Shown in pieces: positions 38,952 to 55,700 of a stretch of 64,000 nucleotides of DNA. Below the pieces are notes generated by a model. That model had not been told where the DNA came from, ran no database searches, and worked only from the letters and a program-made list of their open reading frames with translations. The stretch comes from Streptomyces sp. NBC_01463 (lineage in GTDB: Bacteria > Actinomycetota > Actinomycetes > Streptomycetales > Streptomycetaceae), in NCBI GenBank assembly GCA_036227345.1, contig CP109468.1, positions 3,596,001 to 3,660,000 of the forward strand, written 5' to 3'. Position numbers and translations under genes: made by a program. Position 1 is the stretch's first letter. The number at the start of each line of letters is the position of its first letter.

Positions 38952-40622
38952 ATGCGTACGCACTATCCACGGACCCCGCATCTGCCCTGGTCACCGGGGG
39001 CCGCGTCGGACGATGTGCGCCTCACCGACCTCGCCGGACTGACCGGCTCGCAGGTCGTGGTCACCGAGAAGCTGGACGGCGAGAACACCACGCTCTACGC
39101 CGACGGAGTGCACGCCCGCTCCCTCGACTCGGCGCACCACCCCTCCCGCGGATGGGTCAAGGCCCTCCAGGGACGCGTCGGCCCCCGCATCCCCGCGGGG
39201 TGGCGGATCTGCGGCGAGAACACCTTCGCCCGTCACTCGATCCCGTACGAGGACCTCCCGGGCCACTTCCACGGCTTCTCCGTCTGGGACGGCGACCGCT
39301 GTCTGGACTGGGACCGGACCGTGGCCTTCCTGCGGGACCTGGGGATTCCGACCCCGCCGGTGCTGTGGCGCGGCGTGTTCGACGCCCGGGCCGAGAAGGC
39401 GCTGCGGGTGCTGAAGCCGGACACCGAGCGCCAGGAGGGGTACGTCGTCCGGCCGGCCGAGGGCTTCGGGGCCGCCGAGTTCGGGCACCGGGTCGCGAAG
39501 TGGGTACGGCCCGGCCATGTCACGACGGGCACCCACTGGATGCACACGGAGATCGTGGAGAACGGGCTGGGACCGGCCGCCGCCCTGTGGGCCGTGCGCT
39601 CGGGCGCGCCGGTGGACCCGGCGGCACTCGCCGTCGCCACCGGTGCCGGCCCCGGCGACGCACCGGCCGCCCTCGCGACGGGCGAGGCCCTGGACACCCT
39701 GGGCCACACGGGTGACGACCGGCTGGCCGGGGTGCTCGCCGCCCTGCACCACCGCACCCGCCGGGCCGCGCTCGCACCGGCGCTCGCCGGCCCGCTCGGC
39801 ATGCCGCTCGCCCGCCGGGTCGCGGACCTGGTCGGGCTCTACCCCTCGCTGCACCGCCCCTACCCGGACGAGGAGCGCCGCGCCGGTCTGGCGCGGATGT
39901 CGCTCGCCGCGGACCTGCCGGTCCTGCACGCGCTGGCGGACGCCCTGGCCGACGGGCCCGAGGCCCGTGAGCAGGTGGAGTGGTCGGCCCTGCACGCCCA
40001 GGACGTGGCCGAACCGGACGGCCTGGACCGGGCCTTCGACGACCTGGGACCGGAGGCCGCCGCCCGCTGCCTGGCGCAGGCCCGGGAGGCGTACGCGCTG
40101 GGCCGCGTGGGCACGGCCGACGAGGCGGTCGCCGCGACCTGGCGGTGGCGGTCCGGGGACTTCCCGCGCCTGGTCCACATGGTGGGGCCGTCCGGCAGCG
40201 GCAAGAGCACCTTCGGCCGCGCCCTGCCCGGCACCGCCACGTACCTCTCGCTCGACGAACTGCGCGACTCACGCCGGTCACGCGCCGACCAGAGCGCCAA
40301 CGGGGACGTGCTGCGCGAGGGGCTGCGGCGCCTGGACGCCGCCCTCGTGCCCGGCGCCACCGTGGTCTGGGACGCCACCTCGCTCAACCCGCACCAGCGC
40401 TCCCTGGTGCACGCCGTCGCCGCGCGCAGGGACGCGCTGGTCACCCATGCCGTGGCGTGGGTGGGCGAGGACGAGCTGACCGCGCGCAACGGCCGGCGCG
40501 CCCACCCGGTGCCGCCGACGGTCCTGGCCTCCCAGCTGCACCGCTTCGTACCCCCGTATCCCGGCCAGGCCCACCGCACCTGGTACATCGGAACGAGCGG
40601 AACCGTGGAGGACCGGGCCTGA
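38952..40622 (+). CDS. RNA ligase fused to a polynucleotide kinase domain
   Basis: 556 residues, soluble. The N-terminal ~190 residues are an ATP-dependent RNA ligase: motif I TEKLDGEN (nucleotidyl-accepting Lys40), CGEN at 88-91, motif III HGFSVWDG at 107-114, motif IV EGYVVRP at 162-168 and motif V VAKWVR at 181-186. Residues ~195-400 are a helical Ala-rich linker region. Residues ~405-556 are a P-loop polynucleotide kinase: GPSGSGKST at 412-420 and VVWDATS at 471-477. It would phosphorylate 5'-OH ends and seal RNA. The stop overlaps the next ATG (TGATG), so the pair forms one coupled operon. No 2',3'-cyclic phosphatase domain is seen here. Confidence 0.9.
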   Translation: MRTHYPRTPHLPWSPGAASDDVRLTDLAGLTGSQVVVTEKLDGENTTLYADGVHARSLDSAHHPSRGWVKALQGRVGPRIPAGWRICGENTFARHSIPYEDLPGHFHGFSVWDGDRCLDWDRTVAFLRDLGIPTPPVLWRGVFDARAEKALRVLKPDTERQEGYVVRPAEGFGAAEFGHRVAKWVRPGHVTTGTHWMHTEIVENGLGPAAALWAVRSGAPVDPAALAVATGAGPGDAPAALATGEALDTLGHTGDDRLAGVLAALHHRTRRAALAPALAGPLGMPLARRVADLVGLYPSLHRPYPDEERRAGLARMSLAADLPVLHALADALADGPEAREQVEWSALHAQDVAEPDGLDRAFDDLGPEAAARCLAQAREAYALGRVGTADEAVAATWRWRSGDFPRLVHMVGPSGSGKSTFGRALPGTATYLSLDELRDSRRSRADQSANGDVLREGLRRLDAALVPGATVVWDATSLNPHQRSLVHAVAARRDALVTHAVAWVGEDELTARNGRRAHPVPPTVLASQLHRFVPPYPGQAHRTWYIGTSGTVEDRA

Positions 40623-42802
40623 TGCGTACGAGCGAGGAGATCTACCACCGGGTCCGCTGGGACGCCCGCTTCGACCCGGCGCGCTTCGTGCTGGGCGTCG
40701 CCCAGCGCGGGCGGGACCCCAAGCGGGTACCGCTGGAGCGGTTCACACCGGGCGGGGACATCCCCTGGCACCGGGTGCTGTTCTTCGAGGCGGACGGCGA
40801 GGTGGTGTGGGACCGCTCCTCCGGCACGGACCGGATCGACGCGACGGACGCGGGCCGGATCCGGACCCCGCGCCGGCTGCCGTCCCCGTACTTCCTCTCC
40901 CGTACGCCGCACGCCTTCTCCCCGGCCACGGGCCGCTGGGAACCGTCCTCCCCCGGGCCGCCGGGCCCGTCGGCCCCGCTGACCGTCCTCACCTGGAACA
41001 CCCTCTGGGACCGCTACGACAGCGACCGCATCGACACCGCCCGGCGCCGCCCGCTCCTGCTCGACGCCCTGCGCGCGGCGGACGCGGACGTCATCGCCCT
41101 CCAGGAGGCGGAACCCGCCCTGCTGGAGATGCTGCTGGACTGCGCCTGGGTGCGCGACGGGTACGTCCTCGCCACCGACCCGGCGGGCCGTGACGTACCG
41201 GACTGCGGACTGCTGCTGCTCAGCCGGCTGCCGGTGAGCGAGGCGGCTCTGCACGCGCTCGGCCCGCACAAGGCGGTGGCCGCGGCCGTCGTCGAGACGG
41301 CCGAGGGCCCCGTCACGGTCGCCGTGACCCATCTCAGCAGCGACCACTCCCCCGCGGGCGCCACTCGCCGCGAGGCCGAACTGATGGACCTGGCAACGGG
41401 GTTGGCCGGCATCGAGGGCGAGCTGCTGCTCGTCGGCGACTTCAATGACGGCGGCGACCGCCCACAGACCCGCCTGGCAATGGCGGACGCGTGGACCGAG
41501 GTACACGGCCCCTCCGACCGCACCCCGACCTTCGACCCGTCCGTGAACCCGCTGGCCGCCGTCTCCTCCCTGTCCGGCCGCGTCTCCCGCCTGGACCGGG
41601 TCCTGCTGCGCACGGAACGGCTGCGGGCCAGCTCCGCGGCCCTGACCGGCGAGGTCCCGAGCCCGGCGGGGCTGTACGTATCCGACCACTACGGGGTACG
41701 GGTGGAGCTGGGCCCGCCCCTCCCGGTGGCCGAAGGGGTGGCGGAACGGGTCGCCGCGGCCCTCCCCGGCGCCCGCGTCCACGTCGTCGGCTCCCGGCGC
41801 ATGGGCTGCGCGCTGCCCAACGCGGACCTGGACCTGGTGGCGGCGCTGCCCGGCGCCCCCGATCCGGCCGGCGTGCGGCACCGGCTGGCCGCCGCGTTCC
41901 CCCGGGCGCGGGACCTGCGCGAGGTGACCGGCGCCCGGGTGCCGGGGCTGCGCTGGCACACCGACGGCCTCCGGGTCGACCTGGTCACCGTGGCGACCGG
42001 GGGCCTCTCCCCCGCCGACGCGGTCGCCCGCCGGACCGAACTGGGCGAGGCGGCGGCCGTCGCGCTCAGCGCGGTGAGCGACGCCGAAGCGGTGCTCGCG
42101 GCGGCGGACCCGCACCGGGACGCCTTCGCCCCGCTCGCCCGGGACGTCAAGGCGTGGGCGGGGGCCCGGGGCCTGGACTCCGCCCCCTGCGGCGGGCTGC
42201 CGGGCCTGGCCTGGGCTGTCCTCGCGGCCCGTACCGCACACGAGGCCGGCGGCCTGCCGCCGTTCGCGCTGCTCCGGCACTTCTTCGCGACGTGGGCGGC
42301 ATGGGACTGGGACGAGGCGGTGGGGACGGCTGCGGGCGCCGGAGCCTCCGTCACGGTGCTGACCCCGACGGCCCCCGTACGTTCCTGCACCACGCAGGTC
42401 TCCGCCGCCGGCCGCGATCTCCTCGCGGCCGAGCTGTACCGCGCGTGGGAGATCCTGGAGTCCGCCGGGGACGGGGACGACCCGCGCCCCCTGCTGTGCG
42501 CGCCGCCGCACCTTTCCGAACCACACCCGTCCTGGGCCCTCGCCTCTGTAGCCAGCGGCGGCCCGGACGAGGGACGGCTGCGCGGCAGGCTCCTCGCCCT
42601 GACGGCCGCCCTCTCCGAGGCGGGCGCCGCCGACTGCCGCGTCTGGCCGCGCCCACTCACGGTCGGCGCGCGCACGGGGTACGCGATCGGGCTCGGCGCG
42701 ACCCCGCCACCGGCTCACCGGCTGGCGGAGATCGGGGCGGAGGTACTGCGCGGCATCAGGGACGCGTCGTTGGCCCCGATGGACCGCCCGCCCCCGCCCT
42801 AG
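40622..42802 (+). CDS. RNA end-processing fusion: MJ1316 domain, EEP phosphoesterase and poly(A)-polymerase-like nucleotidyltransferase
   Basis: 726 residues in three parts. Residues 1-85 match the MJ1316/DUF504 RNA-repair domain (RVRWDARFDPARFVLG, then DIPWHRVLFF and VVWDR), proposed to recognise cyclic-phosphate RNA ends. Residues ~118-365 are an endonuclease/exonuclease/phosphatase domain with TWNTLWDR, LQE (160-162), GDFND (272-276) and SDHYG (354-358). Residues ~375-620 are a pol-beta-type nucleotidyltransferase: GSRRMGCALPNADLDLV at 390-406 and RVDLV at 451-455, followed by a poly(A) polymerase-like helical domain. The last ~90 residues look like a further small RNA-binding domain. It is coupled to the ligase-kinase gene. 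EEP may remove terminal phosphates or nucleotides; this is inference. Confidence 0.88.
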   Translation: MRTSEEIYHRVRWDARFDPARFVLGVAQRGRDPKRVPLERFTPGGDIPWHRVLFFEADGEVVWDRSSGTDRIDATDAGRIRTPRRLPSPYFLSRTPHAFSPATGRWEPSSPGPPGPSAPLTVLTWNTLWDRYDSDRIDTARRRPLLLDALRAADADVIALQEAEPALLEMLLDCAWVRDGYVLATDPAGRDVPDCGLLLLSRLPVSEAALHALGPHKAVAAAVVETAEGPVTVAVTHLSSDHSPAGATRREAELMDLATGLAGIEGELLLVGDFNDGGDRPQTRLAMADAWTEVHGPSDRTPTFDPSVNPLAAVSSLSGRVSRLDRVLLRTERLRASSAALTGEVPSPAGLYVSDHYGVRVELGPPLPVAEGVAERVAAALPGARVHVVGSRRMGCALPNADLDLVAALPGAPDPAGVRHRLAAAFPRARDLREVTGARVPGLRWHTDGLRVDLVTVATGGLSPADAVARRTELGEAAAVALSAVSDAEAVLAAADPHRDAFAPLARDVKAWAGARGLDSAPCGGLPGLAWAVLAARTAHEAGGLPPFALLRHFFATWAAWDWDEAVGTAAGAGASVTVLTPTAPVRSCTTQVSAAGRDLLAAELYRAWEILESAGDGDDPRPLLCAPPHLSEPHPSWALASVASGGPDEGRLRGRLLALTAALSEAGAADCRVWPRPLTVGARTGYAIGLGATPPPAHRLAEIGAEVLRGIRDASLAPMDRPPPP

Positions 42803-43272
42803 CGCCCGAGTTCCCCCGGCGCCTCCGGGTGCGCCGAGCGCCACGCCGTCATCGAGCGGTCCCACTCGTCCCCGGACAGCGCGGTGAGCGAGGCCGGGAA
42901 CAGCCCGTCCTCCTCCTTCGCGATGTGGTGGTGCAGTTCGTCGACCGCCTCCCGCAGCCGGACGACGTCCTCGGTGCGGTCCAGATCGACCCGGCCAAGG
43001 AACGCGGCGAGTTCGCGGTGCTCACGCACCAGCGCGTCGATGTAGTCGGCGTACTCCGCACTGCCGCCCATCACCGCGAAGAGCCCCTGCTCCTCCCCCT
43101 GCCAGTGGGCCCGCAGCTCCCGCTCCATCCGGCCCACCAGTTCCGCGCCCAGAGTCCGGTCACCATGGTCCAGCGCCCGCAGGGCGCCGCCCGCCGCATC
43201 GGTGACGGACTCGTGCTCCGCGATGAACTCCTTGATCAACGGGATCTCGCGGCAGCCGCAGTAATGGCACAT
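42799..43272 (-). CDS. Hemerythrin-like (HHE) domain protein with N-terminal cysteine cluster
   Basis: 157 residues forming one four-helix HHE domain. Candidate iron ligands are His20, His56, Glu60, His85, His114-116 and Glu120/121. The first residues MCHYCGC place three Cys (2, 5, 7) that could bind a metal or react with thiols. Such proteins sense or handle O2, NO or iron in actinobacteria; the role is unknown. It is convergent with the RNA-repair operon (4-bp overlap of stop codons) and divergent from the GNAT gene. Confidence 0.85.
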   Translation of the reverse strand: MCHYCGCREIPLIKEFIAEHESVTDAAGGALRALDHGDRTLGAELVGRMERELRAHWQGEEQGLFAVMGGSAEYADYIDALVREHRELAAFLGRVDLDRTEDVVRLREAVDELHHHIAKEEDGLFPASLTALSGDEWDRSMTAWRSAHPEAPGELGR

Positions 43273-43341
43273 GCGGCCACTTTAGGGAGCTATGTCATAT
43301 CTCCGAACGAGACCCGGCCGACCCTCTGGCAGACTCCCGCC

Positions 43342-43812
43342 ATGCGTGTACGTACCACTCAGGACTGGGCCCTGCGCCCCGCCACCCCAGAGGACGTCGA
43401 GGCCATAGCCGAGATCCGGGCCGTCGTGATGCGCCCGGATCTGGTCCGCCTCGGCCGCTACGACGAACACCGGGTGCGCCAGCGGCTGCGCGACTCCTAC
43501 CTGCCCGAACACACCTCGGTGATCCTCGTCGACGGCCGCTTCGCCGGCAGCGTCACCCTCCGCCCCTTCGAGGACGGGCACTGCCTGGAGAGCTTCTTCC
43601 TCGACGAGGCACTCCAGGGGCGGGGCATCGGCTCGGCCGTGCTGGCCGCCCTGCTGGCCCGTACGGACACCGAAGGGGTACCGGTCCGCCTCAACGTCCT
43701 CCAGGGCAGCGCGGCCCGGCGGCTGTACGAACGGCACGGATTCACCACGGAACGCGAGGACCCGGTCGACGTGTTCATGGTGCGCCGGCCGCCTCCCGTA
43801 CCCACCGCCTGA
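43342..43812 (+). CDS. GNAT family N-acetyltransferase
   Basis: 156 residues. Acetyl-CoA-binding motif [17 protein letters not shown] is at about residues 91-106, and motif B LYERHGF follows at ~131-137. Start is ATG 43342, where the protein begins with a basic MRVRT. The substrate is unknown. The next gene, tuf, is convergent and shares the terminator. Confidence 0.85.
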   Translation: MRVRTTQDWALRPATPEDVEAIAEIRAVVMRPDLVRLGRYDEHRVRQRLRDSYLPEHTSVILVDGRFAGSVTLRPFEDGHCLESFFLDEALQGRGIGSAVLAALLARTDTEGVPVRLNVLQGSAARRLYERHGFTTEREDPVDVFMVRRPPPVPTA

Positions 43813-43819
43813 GACAAGA

Positions 43820-43865
43820 AGAAGGGCCCCGTCCCACCGCTTGCGCGGCGGGACGGGGCCCTTCT
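43820..43865. terminator. Strong bidirectional terminator between GNAT and tuf
   Basis: A 16-bp stem (AGAAGGGCCCCGTCCC at 43820-43835 with 43850-43865) plus a 4-bp inner stem. It is convergent between the GNAT gene and the last gene of the str operon. Confidence 0.9.
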
Positions 43866-43907
43866 CGGTGCTCTTGTGCGGAGCTACCAGGTCAGACGCT
43901 CAAGGAC

Positions 43908-45101
<1,194 letters not shown>

Positions 45102-45178
45102 TGGGTCCTCCTGCGGAGTGGTTCTGTACGCCTTGCTTCATCGGCGCCAGGTGATCTTTGCTGGGATGCCGGGCCCAC

Positions 45179-45220
45179 GGGGCATTCGACGCATTGCATG
45201 CGCGCCGCGTCAAATGCCCC
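45179..45220 (-). promoter_or_regulatory. Inverted repeat overlapping a candidate tuf promoter
   Basis: GGGGCATTCGACGC at 45179-45192 pairs with GCGTCAAATGCCCC at 45207-45220 (13 of 14 bp). On the minus strand TTGACG (45213-45208) and TCGAAT (45189-45184) are 18 bp apart within these arms. Thus one sequence is both a plausible promoter and a hairpin. Streptomyces tuf1 is known to have its own promoter besides the str promoter. Confidence 0.55.
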
Positions 45221-45261
45221 ACCGGGTTCCGGTGATAAGCCTAAAGCGTCAACTCGGAGAG

Positions 45262-47391
<2,130 letters not shown>

Positions 47392-47429
47392 AAGGCTCAA
47401 TCTTCTCTCGGTCTCGATGGGGTAAGCGA

Positions 47430-47900
47430 CTACCAGCGGTAGTGCGCGAAGGCCTTGTTGGACTCGGCCATCTTGTGGGTGTCCTCGCGCTTCTTGACGG
47501 CAGCGCCAAGACCGTTGGAGGCGTCGAGCAGCTCGTTCATGAGCCGCTCCGTCATCGTCTTCTCGCGACGGGCGCGGGAGTAGCCGACGACCCAGCGCAG
47601 CGCGAGGGTGGCGGCGCGACCGGGCTTGACCTCGATCGGCACCTGGTAGGTGGCGCCACCGACACGGCGGGACTTGACCTCGAGCGAGGGCTTGACGTTC
47701 TCAAGCGCGCGCTTCAGCGTGATGACCGGGTCAGCGCCGGTCTTCTCGCGGAGGCCTTCCATGGCGCCGTACACGATCCGCTCGGCGGTGGAACGCTTGC
47801 CGTTGAGCAGGATCTTGTTGATCAGCGAGGTGACAAGAGGAGAACCATAGACCGGGTCAATGATGACCGGGCGCTTCGGGGCGGGGCCCTTACGAGGCAT
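47430..47900 (-). CDS. rpsG: Ribosomal protein S7
   Basis: 156 residues. [20 protein letters not shown] and [20 protein letters not shown] are diagnostic; S7 nucleates the 30S head and in E. coli represses its operon. It lies 2 nt after rpsL. Confidence 0.98.
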   Translation of the reverse strand: MPRKGPAPKRPVIIDPVYGSPLVTSLINKILLNGKRSTAERIVYGAMEGLREKTGADPVITLKRALENVKPSLEVKSRRVGGATYQVPIEVKPGRAATLALRWVVGYSRARREKTMTERLMNELLDASNGLGAAVKKREDTHKMAESNKAFAHYRW

Positions 47901-47902
47901 TC

Positions 47903-48274
47903 TTACTTCTCCTTCTTGGCGCCGTAGCGGCTGCGGGCCTGCTTGCGGTTCTTGACACCCTGGGTGTCAAGGGAGCCGCGGATGATCTTGTAACGAACAC
48001 CCGGCAGGTCCTTCACACGGCCACCACGCACGAGCACGATGGAGTGCTCCTGCAGGTTGTGTCCCTCACCCGGGATGTAGGCCGTGACCTCGATGCCGGA
48101 GGTCAGACGCACACGTGCGACCTTCCGGAGCGCGGAGTTCGGCTTCTTCGGGGTGGTCGTGAACACACGCGTGCAGACGCCGCGGCGCTGGGGCGAACCC
48201 TCGAGCGCGGGCGTCTTGTTCTTCTCGACCTTGTCCTGCCGGCCCTTCCGGACCAGCTGCTGAATCGTAGGCAC
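47903..48274 (-). CDS. rpsL: Ribosomal protein S12
   Basis: 123 residues. [31 protein letters not shown] and the PGVRYK loop are invariant. Lys43 and Lys88, whose replacement gives streptomycin resistance, are both wild type, so no rpsL-type resistance is present. It heads the str operon, behind a promoter at 48468-48496. Confidence 0.98.
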   Translation of the reverse strand: MPTIQQLVRKGRQDKVEKNKTPALEGSPQRRGVCTRVFTTTPKKPNSALRKVARVRLTSGIEVTAYIPGEGHNLQEHSIVLVRGGRVKDLPGVRYKIIRGSLDTQGVKNRKQARSRYGAKKEK

Positions 48275-48323
48275 TACTTCTCCGGTTTCTGTGTGCCGTC
48301 GGTGAAACTAACCTGGAACGTCG

Positions 48324-48351
48324 CCGACCCACGCGGTCGGGTGTGTCGAAT
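48324..48351 (-). promoter_or_regulatory. Conserved leader element of the str operon (copy 2)
   Basis: Matches 38520-38547 of the rpsJ leader at 26 of 28 positions. It contains the same 6-bp hairpin (CCGACC/GGTCGG). It lies 50-77 nt upstream of the rpsL start, inside the transcribed leader predicted from the promoter at 48468-48496. Confidence 0.72.
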
Positions 48352-48467
48352 GCTGCGGGCCACTCCCCTGGAGCAGTGGAAGCACAGATCACGGTGGCCA
48401 AAGACGAGCTCGCCGTGCGGTTGAGGACACGCACACGAGCCCAGGCACACCCCAGGCACAAGGTCTG

Positions 48468-48496
48468 AGCGTACCTACCTCACGGACTCCGGTCAA
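48468..48496 (-). promoter_or_regulatory. str operon (rpsL) promoter
   Basis: On the minus strand TTGACC (48496-48491), a 17-bp spacer and TACGCT (48473-48468) fit the vegetative HrdB consensus well. Transcription would begin near 48460. Confidence 0.75.
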
Positions 48497-48646
48497 AACA
48501 AATGCTGTCCGCCGCGACACGCCGGGGCGCGTGCCCGGCTTGTCCTGGCCCGTACGGGATGCCGCAGGGCCCCTCAGCGGCCTCTCAGCGCCTTCACGGG
48601 CTCAGTCCACCGTACGCCGCGCCCCGCCGGAGTGACGCATCGCACG

Positions 48647-48687
48647 CCGGAGGGCGGCCACCCCGTAACGGGATGACCGCCCTCCGG
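48647..48687 (-). terminator. rpoC terminator
   Basis: Arms 48647-48665 and 48669-48687 pair over 19 positions (two G-U wobbles in the minus transcript) with a 3-nt loop. It starts 18 nt after the rpoC stop codon. Confidence 0.88.
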
Positions 48688-48705
48688 TCGTATCAGGCGA
48701 CTCGC

Positions 48706-52605
<3,900 letters not shown>

Positions 52606-52640
52606 TTGTCGTCAATCCCTCTTTCGGGGGTTCGAGCCCC

Positions 52641-52735
52641 CTCGCGTCACGCGAGAAATCGGGGCACTTCAGCAATGGTCTGAACGGGTCCGGGGAGAGC
52701 CGGCCGGATCACGGGGATCCGGCCGGCCAACCCGT
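52641..52735 (-). other. Hairpins between rpoB and rpoC
   Basis: In the 129-bp gap: an 11-bp stem (52699-52709 with 52717-52727) with an outer 6-bp pair (52684-52689 with 52730-52735), and a perfect CTCGCG-TCA-CGCGAG hairpin (52641-52655). Next to these, GGGGG at 52626-52630 can pair with CCCCC at 52637-52641 near the rpoC ribosome-binding site. These could attenuate or be cleaved, setting the beta':beta ratio. Confidence 0.6.
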
Positions 52736-55700
52736 CAGACCTCTTCGACGCTGCTCGGCTCTCGCCGGGACAGGTCGATTCCGAGCTCCTCCGCCGCGCG
52801 GAAGACGTCCTCGTCCGTGTCGCGCATCTCGATGGACATGCCGTCCGAGGACAGCACCTCCACGTTGAGGCAGAGCGACTGCATTTCCTTGATGAGCACC
52901 TTGAAGGACTCGGGAATGCCGGGCTCGGGGATGTTCTCGCCCTTGACGATGGCCTCGTAGACCTTCACGCGGCCGGTCACGTCGTCGGACTTGATCGTCA
53001 GCAGCTCCTGGAGGGCGTAAGCGGCGCCATAAGCTTCAAGGGCCCACACCTCCATTTCACCGAAGCGCTGTCCACCGAACTGAGCCTTACCACCCAGCGG
53101 CTGCTGGGTGATCATGGAGTACGGACCCGTCGAACGAGCGTGCAGCTTGTCGTCGACGAGGTGGTGGAGCTTGAGGATGTACATGAAGCCGACCGAGACC
53201 GGCTCGGGGAACGGCTCGCCGGAGCGGCCGTCGAACAGGTTGGCCTTGCCCGAGGGCTGGACCAGCCGGTCGCCGTCGCGGTTCGGGATCGTGGCCTGGA
53301 ACAGGCCGGTGATCTCGTCCTCGCGCGCACCGTCGAAGACGGGCGTGGCGACGTTGGTGCCGGGGGCGACCTGGTCGGCGCCGATGAACTGCAGGCGCTT
53401 GGCCCACTCGTCACCGAGGCCGGAGACGTCCCAGCCGCGGCTGGCGAGCCAGCCGAGGTGGATCTCCAGGACCTGTCCCGGGTTCATTCGGGACGGGACA
53501 CCCAGCGGGTTGAGGATGATGTCGACCGGGGTGCCGTCCTCCAGGAACGGCATGTCCTCGATCGGGAGGATCTTCGAGATGACGCCCTTGTTGCCGTGAC
53601 GGCCGGCGAGCTTGTCACCATCGGTGATCTTGCGCTTCTGCGCGACGTAGACGCGGACCAGCTGGTTCACGCCCGGCGGCAGCTCGTCGCCCTCTTCGCG
53701 GTCGAAGACGCGGACGCCGATGACCTTGCCGATCTCACCGTGCGGCACCTTCAGCGAGGTGTCGCGCACTTCGCGCGCCTTCTCGCCGAAGATCGCGCGG
53801 AGCAGGCGCTCCTCGGGGGTCAGCTCGGTCTCGCCCTTGGGCGTGACCTTGCCGACGAGGATGTCGCCGGCGACGACCTCGGCACCGATACGGATGATGC
53901 CGCGCTCGTCGAGGTCGGCGAGGACCTCTTCGGAGACGTTCGGGATGTCCCGGGTGATCTCCTCCGGGCCGAGCTTGGTGTCACGGGCGTCGACCTCGTG
54001 CTCCTCGATGTGGATCGAGGAGAGGACGTCGTCCTGTACGAGGCGCTGCGAAAGAATGATCGCGTCCTCGTAGTTGTGACCCTCCCAGGGCATGAACGCC
54101 ACGAGCAGGTTCTTGCCGAGCGCCATCTCACCGTTCTCGGTGGCCGGACCGTCGGCGAGCACCTGGCCCTCGATGACCCGGTCGCCCTCGGAGACGACGA
54201 CCTTCTGGTTGACCGAGGTGCCCTGGTTGGAGCGCATGAACTTCGCGATGCGGTACGTGGTGTACGTACCGTCATCGTTCGTCACGGTGATGTAGTCCGC
54301 GGAGACCTCCTGGACCACACCGTCCTTCTCGGCCTTCAGCACGTCACCGGCGTCGGTGGCGCAGCGGTACTCCATGCCGGTGCCGACGAGCGGCGCCTCG
54401 GACTTGATGAGCGGCACCGCCTGACGCATCATGTTCGCGCCCATGAGGGCACGGTTGGCGTCGTCGTGCTCCAGGAACGGGATCATCGCGGTGGCGACGG
54501 ACACCATCTGGCGCGGCGAGACGTCCATGTAGTCGACTTCGGTGCCGGGCACGTAGTCGACCTCTCCGCCACGACGGCGGACCAGGACGCGGGGCTCGGT
54601 GAAGCGCAGCTCGTCGGAGAGCGTCGCGTTCGCCTGGGCGATGACGTAACGGTCTTCCTCGTCGGCCGTGACGTAGTCGACCTCGTCGGTGACCTGGCCG
54701 TCGACGACCTTGCGGTACGGCGTCTCGATGAAGCCGAACGCGTTGACGCGGCCGTACGAGGCGAGCGAACCGATCAGACCGATGTTCGGGCCTTCAGGGG
54801 TCTCGATCGGGCACATGCGTCCGTAGTGGGACGGGTGCACGTCACGGACCTCGAAGCCGGCCCGCTCACGGGAGAGACCACCCGGGCCAAGAGCCGACAG
54901 GCGGCGCTTGTGGGTGAGACCCGACAGCGGGTTGTTCTGGTCCATGAACTGGGACAGCTGGCTGGTGCCGAAGAACTCCTTGATGGAGGCGACGACCGGC
55001 CGGATGTTGATCAGGGTCTGCGGCGTGATCGCCTCGACGTCCTGGGTCGTCATGCGCTCACGCACGACGCGCTCCATCCTCGCCAGACCCGTACGGACCT
55101 GGTTCTGGATGAGCTCGCCGACGTTACGCAGACGGCGGTTGCCGAAGTGGTCGATGTCGTCGGTCTCGACGACGATCTCCCGGCCCGACTCGCCGGTCGT
55201 CTCGGTCTCACCGGCGTGCAGCTTGACCAGGTACTTGATGGTCGCGATGACGTCGTCGGTGGTGAGCACGCCGGCGTCCAGCGGCTCGTCGGCGCCGAGC
55301 TTCTTGTTCACCTTGTAGCGGCCGACCTTCGCGAGGTCGTAGCGCTTCGGGTTGAAGTAGAGGTTCTCGAGCAGCGTCTGAGCGGCCTCGCGGGTCGGCG
55401 GCTCGCCGGGGCGGAGCTTGCGGTAGATGTCGAGCAGCGCGTCGTCCTGGCCCTGGGTGTGGTCCTTCTCCAGGGTGGCGCGCATGGACTCGTACTCGCC
55501 GAACTCCTCGAGGATCTGCTCGGTGCTCCAGCCGAGAGCCTTCAGGAGGACGGTGACGGACTGCTTGCGCTTGCGGTCGATGCGGACACCGACCATGTCG
55601 CGCTTGTCGATCTCCATCTCCAGCCAGGCACCCCGGGACGGGATGATCTTGGCGGAGAAGATGTCCTTGTCGGACGTCTTGTCGATCGACGAGTCGAAGT

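Larger units (their letters stand above)
48275..48705. other. rpsL leader and rpoC-rpsL intergenic region
   Basis: 431 bp with no credible gene. From right to left it holds the rpoC terminator, ~120 bp of plain G+C-rich DNA, the rpsL promoter, and a ~185-nt leader with the conserved element at 48324-48351. Confidence 0.7.

Noticed and set aside
39860..42865. 1001-codon frame antisense to the RNA-repair genes
   Set aside because: Shadow of high-G+C coding DNA; the plus-strand proteins have complete catalytic motifs.
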